64,000 bases of DNA from Anaerotignum neopropionicum. Lineage in GTDB: Bacteria; Bacillota; Clostridia; Lachnospirales; Anaerotignaceae. The number at the start of each line of letters is the position of its first letter. Position 1 is the first letter of the stretch. The DNA is taken from the NCBI RefSeq assembly GCF_001571775.1, contig NZ_LRVM01000001.1, positions 186,001-250,000 on the forward strand. The letters run 5' to 3'. The translations under genes and the position numbers were made by a program. This document shows, piece after piece, positions 47,884 to 55,077 of this stretch. Below the pieces are notes generated by a model. It made no database searches, was not told the origin of the DNA, and was given only the letters and a program-made list of their open reading frames with translations.

Positions 47884-48264
47884 TTACGCTTCATACTTCC
47901 AAAGACCGTGCAAATTACAGTATTCGTACGCAGCAATAAATTTTTCATTTTCTGTCAAAGCAAATTCAGCTTCGGGAGCGCCTGTATGGTCAAGGTACTT
48001 CAGCTGTCCGCCCTGAGATGTTTCCAGGTAAATCCAAGCAATGTGATGTTCTTCCAGCATAGGATGGGCAACACTGCCTACAACAACCTTTACCTTATTA
48101 CCTTCCACAGTAACAACGGGAACGTGCTTTTCTGCCGCACCGTCTGAGGTATTCGCTTTCAACTCCTGCATCGCTTCTCCGCAACAGACAACGGGAACGC
48201 CCTTGTCTTCTACCTTAAGAATAATATTTTTACAGTGATTGCATCTAAAAAACTTCGGTGTCAT
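47884..48264 (-). CDS. dfx: Desulfoferrodoxin (superoxide reductase, 2Fe type)
   Basis: This 126-residue protein has centre I with Cys8, Cys11, Cys27 and Cys28 (CNHC and CC) and centre II with EKHVP, HPMLEEHHIAW and YCNLHGLWK, the His4Cys superoxide site. It reduces superoxide to peroxide, which rubrerythrin can then remove. It is divergent from a Crp/Fnr regulator with a strong dyad between them. Confidence 0.96.
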   Translation of the reverse strand: MTPKFFRCNHCKNIILKVEDKGVPVVCCGEAMQELKANTSDGAAEKHVPVVTVEGNKVKVVVGSVAHPMLEEHHIAWIYLETSQGGQLKYLDHTGAPEAEFALTENEKFIAAYEYCNLHGLWKYEA

Positions 48265-48326
48265 AAATGTCAGCCTCCTTCATAATTAAGTTCTTTGTGT
48301 TTTTATCATGTTTTTTCTTGCTTTGC

Positions 48327-48356
48327 TTTATACAAAAAAGTTTACTTTTGTATAAA
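48327..48356. promoter_or_regulatory. Operator-like dyad between dfx and the Crp/Fnr regulator
   Basis: Perfect 11-base arms TTTATACAAAA (48327-48337) and TTTTGTATAAA (48346-48356), 8-base spacer. It lies in the shared promoter region and is a natural candidate for autoregulation by the neighbouring Crp/Fnr protein. Confidence 0.7.
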
Positions 48357-48417
48357 TTTATGATACCATAAAATCAAAAAATTAAAAGTTGCAAAAGCGA
48401 CAATTCGAGGTGTTTTC

Positions 48418-49062
48418 ATGAAAAATTTGATTATTAACCCAATTTTTACAGGGGTTTCCATGGAAGATATCGAAAAAATGATTGTTTGTTTTGAGGCTGA
48501 AAAAAAAATCTTTCGTGATAAGCAAACGGTTTACGTTTATGATGCGGGCTGTCAAAAGGTTGGCTTGCTTTATCATGGGTGTGTATCCATAAACAGAATC
48601 AATGCGGACGGTTCTTTGGACATGATGGAATATATTGAAAATTCAGGTATTTTTGGTGCAACCTTTTCCTTTTTAGAACATGATGAAGAATTTATTGTTT
48701 TATGCGAAAAGGACTGTGCTGTTCTTTTTGTCGATAGAGCGCAGATTACAAAGCGTTGTTACAAGGCCTGCGCCCACCATAGCATTGTCATTGAAAACCT
48801 TCTTACCTTTATGTCAACAAAAATAGCCAACCTATCGGAAAAAGTGGATATTTTAAGCCGCCGAACCATTCGTAATAAGCTTTTATGCTTTTTTCGTATG
48901 CAATCGGCAAAAAGTGGTGCAAGCTCCTTTCAAATGCCCTTTTCTTTTCTTGCTTTGGCCAATTATCTTTGCATTGACCGAAGTGCAATGATGCGAGAGC
49001 TTAAGAAAATGAAAGAGGAAGACCTTATAAAAATAGATGGTAAAAAAATTCAACTTTATTAA
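48418..49062 (+). CDS. Crp/Fnr-family transcriptional regulator
   Basis: This 214-residue regulator has a cyclic-nucleotide-binding-like beta-roll (about 20-125) and a C-terminal Crp-type winged helix (FSFLALANYLCIDRSAMMREL). Six or seven cysteines are spread through the effector domain, but not in an FNR-like N-terminal cluster, so redox or haem sensing cannot be assumed. It is divergent from superoxide reductase and likely controls this stress cluster. Confidence 0.9.
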   Translation: MKNLIINPIFTGVSMEDIEKMIVCFEAEKKIFRDKQTVYVYDAGCQKVGLLYHGCVSINRINADGSLDMMEYIENSGIFGATFSFLEHDEEFIVLCEKDCAVLFVDRAQITKRCYKACAHHSIVIENLLTFMSTKIANLSEKVDILSRRTIRNKLLCFFRMQSAKSGASSFQMPFSFLALANYLCIDRSAMMRELKKMKEEDLIKIDGKKIQLY

Positions 49063-49074
49063 ATACGAAAAAAA

Positions 49075-49095
49075 GGGGCACAAAAATGTGTCCCC
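49075..49095. repeat. Left copy of a duplicated terminator hairpin
   Basis: GGGGCACAAAAATGTGTCCC is nearly identical to the intact terminator at 49270-49291 (one base shorter in the left arm) but lacks the T-run on the plus strand. The two copies bracket repeat copy J exactly. Confidence 0.8.
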
Positions 49096-49269
49096 ACAGA
49101 CTGTTGACAAAGTCAAAACCTTGAGGGCTTTGCCCTCAAGCACCCACAAGGGTTTCACCCTTGACCGGCATAAATCCCATAGAATTTGGGTTTTACACAA
49201 GTTTTTATTTTGTTTTTTACAAAAAGCAAGCAAGTTTGGGCGGTGTCAAAGGTTTTTCCACCGTTTGAA
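49096..49269 (+). repeat. Dispersed hairpin repeat, copy J
   Basis: Modules: ACAAAGTCAAAACCTTGAGG, GAGGGCTTTGCCCTC, CAAGGGTTTCACCCTTG, AAATCCCATAGAATTTGGGT, and a diverged TTTTTTACAAAAAGCAAG. It is flanked by a direct duplication of the crp terminator. Confidence 0.88.
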
Positions 49270-49297
49270 GGGGACACAAAAATGTGTCCCCTTTTTT
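49270..49297 (+). terminator. Terminator downstream of the Crp/Fnr gene
   Basis: GGGGACACA / TGTGTCCCC with an AAAA loop and T6. It is now about 210 bases from the stop because repeat copy J lies in between. Confidence 0.88.
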
Positions 49298-49302
49298 CAT
49301 AT

Positions 49303-49347
49303 TACAAAAGCCCGTATTACCTAAATGATACAGCAAACGGGCTTTTT
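49303..49347. terminator. Second hairpin between crp and spoIIID
   Basis: AAAAGCCCGT / ACGGGCTTTTTT with an AT-rich loop of about 20 bases. Confidence 0.65.
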
Positions 49348-49361
49348 TCTTATGCCTCCTT

Positions 49362-49390
49362 AAAAAAGCTTGAGCAACCATAGCTTTTTT
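49362..49390 (-). terminator. Terminator after spoIIID
   Basis: AAAAAAGCT / AGCTTTTTT with an 11-base loop, about 10 bases past the stop. Confidence 0.75.
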
Positions 49391-49400
49391 CATTTTACCT

Positions 49401-49658
49401 TCAGCCTTTTAGTCTGTGCAGATATTTCTCCTTGGTGGCCAAACCGCCTCTGATGTGGCGTTCCGCTTTGTTGACTTCAAGCACACGACGAACAGAACGC
49501 GCCAAATCCGGATCAATGCGTTCTACGCGATCAGTAATATCCTTATGTACCGTGGACTTACTGATCCCAAATTTTTTCGCCGTTTCCCTAACTGTGGCAT
49601 TTGTATAGATCATAAACTTTGCCACCTCAACCGCCCTCTCTTCAATATATGTTTTCAA
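49401..49658 (-). CDS. spoIIID: Sporulation transcriptional regulator SpoIIID
   Basis: This 85-residue mother-cell regulator (KTYIEERAVEVAKFMI, RETAKKFGISKSTVHKDI, RHIRGGLATKEKY) matches SpoIIID over its full length, including the basic C-terminus used for DNA binding. Start taken at the TTG at 49658, with GGGGAG 8 bases upstream, because this gives the usual N-terminus. It is the strongest sign that the organism forms endospores. Confidence 0.95.
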   Translation of the reverse strand: MKTYIEERAVEVAKFMIYTNATVRETAKKFGISKSTVHKDITDRVERIDPDLARSVRRVLEVNKAERHIRGGLATKEKYLHRLKG

Positions 49659-49953
49659 CCTTTGCACTCCCCTAAAGATCATCTTGGATTATTTATATGC
49701 AAGCACTAGCGTCATATATGAACCTTTTCGGGGATTTCTTTCAGAAGTAAAAAATTCTTTCGTCAAACAGCATAATAATTATTTTCTGTGTTATGTTAAA
49801 ACGAACTATTGAAATGATTACCAAGCAAAATTTATCATCTTTGAAATGTGTTGTCTAAAAAAGATTAATAATTTTTTGTCAAATTTTATTGTATTCCTTA
49901 ACGTTAACAATTATAATAATGATTAAAAAAATATTTTTTTATGGGAGGTTGTT

Positions 49954-51033
49954 ATGGAAATGAATCACTCGCCCCAAGGGTTTCGTTCCTTTCTAAGACG
50001 GAAAGATATTGAGTTTTCCGCAAAACGTTACGGAATCGAAGCCTTAGGTGCCATGGCACAGGGCTTATTTGCTTCTTTACTGATCGGCACCATTATTTCA
50101 ACCCTAGGGCAACAGCTTGGTATTGAAATTTTGGTTCAAATTGGCGATTTTGCAAAGGGCGTTACCGGCCCAGCCATGGCTGTTGCAATTGGCTATGCTT
50201 TAAAATGTCCGCCGTTGGTACTGTTTTCGTTAATCGCCGTAGGTGGTGCGGCAAATAGCCTAGGCGGGCCCGGCGGGCCGCTGGCTGTTCTTATTGTTAC
50301 AATTTTTGCCGCGGAGTTTGGCAAGGCTGTTTCAAAAGAAACAAAGATTGATATTTTAGTAACACCTTTAGTCACCATTATTATAGGGGTTTTGTTGTCC
50401 ATGTGGTGGGCGCCCTCTTTAGGCGCTCTTGCAAACGGCGTAGGAAAAACAATTATGTGGGCGACAGAGCTTCGGCCGTTTTTGATGGGCATTTTAGTTG
50501 CGGTTATTGTGGGAATTGCATTAACACTTCCCATTAGCAGCGCTGCCATTTGCGCAACCTTAGGCCTAACGGGTCTTGCCGGTGGTGCGGCTTTGGCCGG
50601 CTGCTGTGCCCAAATGATCGGCTTTGCGGTCATGAGCTTTCCCGAAAACAAATGGGGTGGTTTATTCGCCCAGGGCATTGGCACCTCCATGCTGCAAATG
50701 GGAAATATTGTTCGTAACCCCAAAATTTGGATCCCCCCCACCCTTGCTTCCGCAATCACCGGGCCCATTGCCACCTGCATTTTTCAAATGAAAATGAATG
50801 GCAGTCCCGTTGCCTCGGGCATGGGCACTTGCGGTTTTGTGGGTCAAATCGGCTTATACACAGGGTGGGTCAATGATATTTCTGCAGGAACAAAAACAGC
50901 CATCACCGCCTTTGACTGGATGGGTATGGGAATGATCTGCTTTATTTTGCCTGCCATTTTCACGTTGATTTTTGCTTATATTTTAAGAAAAATTGGCTGG
51001 ATTAAAGAAAACGATTTGAAATTAAATTTGTAA
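49954..51033 (+). CDS. PTS_EIIC_2 / PfoR-like membrane protein
   Basis: This 359-residue protein has about eight to ten membrane segments, many GG and GP turns (GGAANSLGGPGGPLAVL) and matches the style of the PTS_EIIC_2 family that includes PfoR. No EIIA or EIIB genes are nearby, so a true phosphotransferase role is uncertain. GGGAGG lies 5 bases before the ATG; a second ATG two codons on is also possible. Confidence 0.8.
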   Translation: MEMNHSPQGFRSFLRRKDIEFSAKRYGIEALGAMAQGLFASLLIGTIISTLGQQLGIEILVQIGDFAKGVTGPAMAVAIGYALKCPPLVLFSLIAVGGAANSLGGPGGPLAVLIVTIFAAEFGKAVSKETKIDILVTPLVTIIIGVLLSMWWAPSLGALANGVGKTIMWATELRPFLMGILVAVIVGIALTLPISSAAICATLGLTGLAGGAALAGCCAQMIGFAVMSFPENKWGGLFAQGIGTSMLQMGNIVRNPKIWIPPTLASAITGPIATCIFQMKMNGSPVASGMGTCGFVGQIGLYTGWVNDISAGTKTAITAFDWMGMGMICFILPAIFTLIFAYILRKIGWIKENDLKLNL

Positions 51034-51114
51034 TCTACGAGTTTTTTGATATTTTCTTTTTTTGTGGGACAAGTTTGAAAATTAAAAACAAATCCTTTAT
51101 TTATTCATTTCATT

Positions 51115-51164
51115 AAAAAAACCCGTTTGCAAGGCAATTTTTTGCCAAGCATTCGGGCTTTTTT
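51115..51164. terminator. Bidirectional terminator between the IIC-like gene and the kinase gene
   Basis: AAAAAACCCG..CGGGCTTTTTTT outer arms with an inner GGCAA / TTGCC stem, between convergent genes. Confidence 0.8.
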
Positions 51165-51201
51165 CATATTATGCTGATTAAAATTATTTATTTCTTCCTA
51201 T

Positions 51202-52140
51202 TTATACCCTGGTTGAAAATTTTTGCTGCAATCTCTCGGGCATTTTTGACAGCGCATTTCTAAAATCCTCTTTCTCAAGAAGACCGCCGGACTTTGCCAC
51301 CACTGCCGCAGAAATATAGTTTGCCGCTTCTATGGCCTCCCCAAAGCCCAAGCCAAAACGTCTTGCGGCAATCACTGCCCCCATGTGGGAATCTCCTGCG
51401 CCTATGGTGTCTACCACTGTTGTTTTCACAGGATGTGCATATAAATCCTTCTCCCCATCAAAGCAATAAGCTCCTTTTTCCCCCAAGGTTACAATCACTG
51501 GCCTTTGGGTTTTTTCATGCAAAGCTTTTGCCCCCCCTTCCACAGAGCTTTCATTTGTAAATTCCAATAGCTCTTTTTCATTCAAATGCACAATGGGGTG
51601 AAGCGCTAAAACCGCCGCCATTCTTTCTGCCTGTATTTTCATAATTCTTGGGCTGGGCGAAAAATATATTTCATATTCCGGATGCTTTCTCAAATAATCA
51701 ATAATATTCGTCCCCGTTGTTTCCTCAATTTCTAAGCCGCAAATATACACACTATCAATGGATTTTGTGTGGATCTTCTCCAAATATGCTTCATGAAAAG
51801 TATATTCTATTCCATGGTCAACGATAAAGGTACGCTCGCCGCCCTCCTCCACCATGCAATAGCAGCAGCCGTTTTCCTTCTCCCCGCGGCGCACATAAAT
51901 GGTGACACCCCGTTCCTTTAGCTTTTCCAGTACAAAATTCCCATAAATTCCGCCGCCAACCGCAGTACACAAACTATAAGGCGCCAAAAAATGGCGCAAA
52001 ATATCCGAAGTTAAATAGGCGCATCCTCCTAGGGATCGACTTTGCTTTGAAATATGTACATCCTCCCCTGTTACAGGCAAATGAGGAATATTTACAATAA
52101 CATCCACCACAGCAGAACCAATAACCAACGTTTGTTTCAT
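51202..52140 (-). CDS. PfkB-family carbohydrate kinase
   Basis: This 312-residue ribokinase-type enzyme has the N-terminal SRSLGGCAYLTSDIL glycine pair and the catalytic DTIGAGDSHMGAV with its anion hole and Asp base. The family phosphorylates sugars or nucleosides; the substrate cannot be read from sequence. It is convergent with a PTS_EIIC_2-like permease, a weak hint at carbohydrate use. Confidence 0.88.
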   Translation of the reverse strand: MKQTLVIGSAVVDVIVNIPHLPVTGEDVHISKQSRSLGGCAYLTSDILRHFLAPYSLCTAVGGGIYGNFVLEKLKERGVTIYVRRGEKENGCCYCMVEEGGERTFIVDHGIEYTFHEAYLEKIHTKSIDSVYICGLEIEETTGTNIIDYLRKHPEYEIYFSPSPRIMKIQAERMAAVLALHPIVHLNEKELLEFTNESSVEGGAKALHEKTQRPVIVTLGEKGAYCFDGEKDLYAHPVKTTVVDTIGAGDSHMGAVIAARRFGLGFGEAIEAANYISAAVVAKSGGLLEKEDFRNALSKMPERLQQKFSTRV

Positions 52141-52290
52141 TGCTTTCTCTCCTAACTCAAGTCACTTCTCCTAGTATAGCATAAAGCTTGTAAAAATCGA
52201 ATCTTTTCTTTTTTTTTGGGGAACTGTTTAAAAAAAGTATCGTCTATTATAATGGAAAATATTACTGCGTATTAGAAAGGAGAACCATAT

Positions 52291-53022
52291 ATGAAAAAAT
52301 TGAAAACCTTATTGCTTACAGCCTCTCTTGCAGCCGCCCTGGCCTTTGGCTCCGCCACATCGGTTTTTGCCGCAGAGGGGGCAACAATCACCACCAACGG
52401 CACAGGCATTGTATCCGTTCAACCGGATATTGCCACGATTTCTCTGTCCATTCAAACCACTGGGAAAACCGCCGATGCTGCACAAAGTGAAAACAACAAA
52501 ATCTCCTCAAAAGTTGTAAGTAAATTAGAAGAAATGGGCATTGCCAAGGATAAAATTATCACGAGCTATTCTTCTGTATACCCTACCTACCAATACGACG
52601 ATGTTACGGGAAAAGCAACGATTTCGGGGTATCGGGCAAATGCAAATCTTGAAGTAGCCATTAAGGATATTGATAACGCAGGAACCTACATTGATGGCGC
52701 ATTGAAAGCCGGCGCAACAGGCTTTAACAGCGTTGTTTTTTCCTTAGAAAATCCCAATGAATTTTATATTCAAGCCTTGCAGGCAGCAGTAAAGAACGCT
52801 TCCATTTCCGCCAATGCCATTGCAGCCGCTTACGGCAAGCCCCTTGGGCAGATTCAAGCTGTAGAGGAGCATGCATCCTACGCTTCCTATCAGGAATCGG
52901 CTGATTATAATCAAAAAGCCCTTTCGGGTACCTCCGCCTACGGCAGCAGCGACAGAGGCACAGAAATTCAGTATAATAAAATACAAGTTACGGCAAATAT
53001 TACCGCAACTTATGGCCTGTAA
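52291..53022 (+). CDS. Exported SIMPL-domain protein
   Basis: This 243-residue protein has a clear signal peptide (KKLKTLLLTASLAAALAFG, cleavage after SVFA-A near residue 28) and a DUF541/SIMPL domain (GTGIVSVQPDIATISLSIQT, later ITSYSSVYPTY). Such proteins are periplasmic or surface proteins of poorly known function, some linked to oxidative stress. AAAGGAG precedes the ATG and a terminator follows. Confidence 0.92.
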   Translation: MKKLKTLLLTASLAAALAFGSATSVFAAEGATITTNGTGIVSVQPDIATISLSIQTTGKTADAAQSENNKISSKVVSKLEEMGIAKDKIITSYSSVYPTYQYDDVTGKATISGYRANANLEVAIKDIDNAGTYIDGALKAGATGFNSVVFSLENPNEFYIQALQAAVKNASISANAIAAAYGKPLGQIQAVEEHASYASYQESADYNQKALSGTSAYGSSDRGTEIQYNKIQVTANITATYGL

Positions 53023-53057
53023 AAATGCATAACAGAACCCATTACAATCAATTTTTG

Positions 53058-53087
53058 AACCTGCCAATGACCTTGGCAGGTTTTATT
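53058..53087 (+). terminator. Terminator after the SIMPL gene
   Basis: AACCTGCCAA / TTGGCAGGTT with a five-base loop and a short T-run. Confidence 0.8.
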
Positions 53088-53102
53088 CTGCTGTTTTTTC
53101 AT

Positions 53103-53152
53103 AAAAAAAGCCCGATTTCTGTCAATAAATCTACATTTTAAATCGGACTTTT
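53103..53152 (-). terminator. Terminator downstream of the methyltransferase pseudogene
   Basis: On the minus strand AAAAGTCCGATTT and AAATCGGGCTTTTTTT pair around a long AT loop. The 128 bases between it and the pseudogene stop hold nothing convincing. Confidence 0.7.
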
Positions 53153-53279
53153 GCATTTCTTTTATATTTTTCCTATAATGCCGTTTTCGATATGCACCAT
53201 ACATTTTAAGCTTTGCGCCTTTGCCGCCTTGTTTTTTCTGTACCACCTCATTGAATTATCGTCAGGTATGTTCCTGTTT

Positions 53280-54078
53280 TCATTTCATTTTCTGATAGGT
53301 GTATATACCTAGCCTGTTATTGAAAACATACATCATTGGACCAAAAGCTTTTTTACTCCCGGAAGCAGGTGCTTTAATTCATCTGTAAAATTAATTAGAC
53401 CTTTTTGCTGCAGCGTTGGGCATAAAGCAACAACTTTGCTGCCATCCTTTACGCCCCAGTTAAATTGGGCACTGGTTTTTTTCAGTGTATCATGTATTTT
53501 TGCTTTGTTGACAAGCCCTTTGTACAAGAGGTCAAATTGAGCCTCAAAGCTGTCAAAGCCATGTGTAAGAATCTGCAAAAGCTGACTGATTTCATTTTCC
53601 TTCAAATACATAAGCATCCCTTCGGAAATAATTAACAGCTTTTTTCCCTCTGTTTTAACATCCTGTGTCCATGTAGGATCTAACGCAGATTTTCCAATAT
53701 TTATGACCCGATGAGTTTTTTCAAAAAATAGTTCTCTTTGCTCAATCACCTGAGGAAAATCTAAATTATACCACTTTATTTTGCCGTTATCTACCCGAGA
53801 AAAACGGGTATCCAGCCCACAGCCCACAGAAACAATGACACAATCGAGATTTTCCGCTATAAATTTGTTCACCTCTTTATCCATGGTTTTCGCCCTTGCC
53901 AAAACACCATAATAGGACATTTCACCGCTCTCAAACTTTTTAAAATTATATCTATTTTTTAAATAATCTCAATTGCTTTTTTATCATGAATTACTGGGTT
54001 AGTTCTCATAGCATCCTTCGCCCTCACATAAAGGGTAATCAGTAAGGTTTCCATTACTCCGTCTAATTTTATTGGCAT
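53280..54078 (-). pseudogene. Disrupted SAM-dependent methyltransferase (LCM/TcmP type)
   Basis: The longest intact piece, 53333-53920, shows the SAM-binding core (VIVSVGCGLDTRF, YNLDFPQVIEQR, LIISEGMLMYL). Upstream in another frame an ATG at 54078 starts MPIKLDGVMETLLITLYVRA, reaching KKAIEII and then TAA (53959-53961). A base missing in the following GAT-TAT restores YNFKKFESGEMSYYGV. At the 3' end LLVQ stops early, but a shift gives MMYVFNNRLGIYTYQKMK, ending at 53280. So there are one nonsense and two frameshift changes. The intact ancestor would be about 265 residues, normal for the family. Confidence 0.85.
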
Positions 54079-54183
54079 AGCTATCCACCAAAATGAAATT
54101 TATTTTGTTAGTAATAACTAACTTTTAGACATTACTATACGCCTACATTTTTTATTGTCAAGAAGCAATGAATTATTATATAT

Positions 54184-54360
54184 TTATTTGCATGACTTAT
54201 AAAATAAAATTCCAACAACGATAACGACGATAAAGCTAATCATTCCTAACAATATTAAGTTAAAACAAAATATTAGAATATCAGTTATTATCATAAAAAA
54301 GGTTAGTATGATAAGTAATAACTTTTGATAGCCATTAAATTTTTTCCAATTCTCTTTCAC
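54184..54360 (-). CDS. Small hydrophobic protein, unknown
   Basis: A 58-residue frame starts at GTG (54360) with AAAGGAA about 9 bases upstream. The product begins with a charged KENWKKFNGYQK and then has two membrane segments (LLLIILTFFMII and ILLGMISFIVVIVVGILF), ending YKSCK. I do not recognise the family. It lies in a gene-poor, AT-rich stretch behind a methyltransferase pseudogene and in front of two further relic ORFs. Confidence 0.55.
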   Translation of the reverse strand: MKENWKKFNGYQKLLLIILTFFMIITDILIFCFNLILLGMISFIVVIVVGILFYKSCK

Positions 54361-54404
54361 CTTGTTTTTCCTTTCTTAAAATATAAATTCTCTAGGAACT
54401 TAAA

Positions 54405-54534
54405 CTACGCGTTTAATCTAATTTGCCAACTTATTGTTTTGCTTCCATTAAATTCATATGGGTTGTTCACAAACTTTTTTAATAGCTGCCACATTTTTTC
54501 CATCCCATTTTACTACTTTACCTGCTCCTTTCAT
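54405..54534 (-). pseudogene. Relic small ORF with frameshift, phage-like style
   Basis: ATG at 54534 overlaps the stop of the upstream relic (ATGA). It reads MKGAGKVVKWDGKNVAAIKK, then VCEQP and TGA at 54454-54456. One extra C in a CCC run seems to break the frame, because the shifted frame continues YEFNGSKTISWQIRLNA to a stop at 54405. The opening loosely recalls small phage or mobile-element proteins; this is an impression only. Confidence 0.4.
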
Positions 54535-54713
54535 TCGTCAGATACCCAATAGAAAAATAAATCTTCGTGATCTGTGAATTTGGCTAAGTAATTCCGTCGG
54601 TTTTCTAGATTCATCATCATGTTTTTTAATGTGGAAATTTCGTAATAAGCCAGTAATCCAACAATGCATATCAATCCAATGCATAATAATCGTCCACTTC
54701 CTGTACCCCTTAT
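54531..54713 (-). pseudogene. Relic ORF with one membrane segment
   Basis: An open frame without a clear start encodes GSGRLLCIGLICIVGLLAYY, a coiled segment (TLKNMMMNLENRRNYLAKF) and ends FYWVSDE at 54531. A TTG at 54674 is the only likely start and lacks a good ribosome binding site. It may be a small membrane protein or the end of a truncated gene. Confidence 0.4.
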
Positions 54714-54729
54714 TTATTATAAATAAAGG

Positions 54730-54766
54730 AAAAAGTCATGTATGAATTAGCCATACATGACTTTTT
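54730..54766 (-). terminator. Terminator after tRNA-Ser
   Basis: AAAAAGTCATGTATG and its complement with a seven-base loop; perfect. Confidence 0.92.
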
Positions 54767-54771
54767 ATGAA

Positions 54772-54859
54772 CGGAGAAGGAGGGATTTGAACCCTCGCGC
54801 CGCGTTAACGACCTATACCCTTAGCAGGGGCACCTCTTCAGCCACTTGAGTACTTCTCC
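54772..54859 (-). tRNA. tRNA-Ser (anticodon GCT)
   Basis: An 88-base class II tRNA: acceptor GGAGAAG / CTTCTCC, anticodon loop CTGCTAA, a long variable arm, T-arm GGGTTCAAATCCC, discriminator G, no encoded CCA. It reads AGC/AGU and lies just downstream of serS on the same strand. Confidence 0.95.
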
Positions 54860-55037
54860 AAATGCTTACTGCCAAAATATCATACCATTTTTACTTGGCT
54901 TTGTCAAGCCAAAACTATGGGCAATGGTATTTCATATTTTTTCCTTCAAAAATGATATAAATTCCAGTGATTTCTCGTCCTAAATCTTGCGCTTCGCCCC
55001 CAAAAATGTGAAAACCTGTACATATTCCACTGTTTTT

Positions 55038-55067
55038 TATAGGGGCTATGAATTCACAGCCCCTATA
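55038..55067. repeat. Palindrome after serS
   Basis: TATAGGGGCTATGAA faces TTCACAGCCCCTATA (one mismatch). No T-run follows on either strand, so it is not a standard intrinsic terminator. Confidence 0.55.
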
Positions 55068-55077
55068 ATAACAGCAA

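Noticed and set aside
53010-53246. A small Lys/Arg-rich minus-strand ORF between the SIMPL gene and the methyltransferase pseudogene
   Set aside because: It crosses two terminator hairpins, has a poor ribosome binding site and overlaps the SIMPL 3' end.
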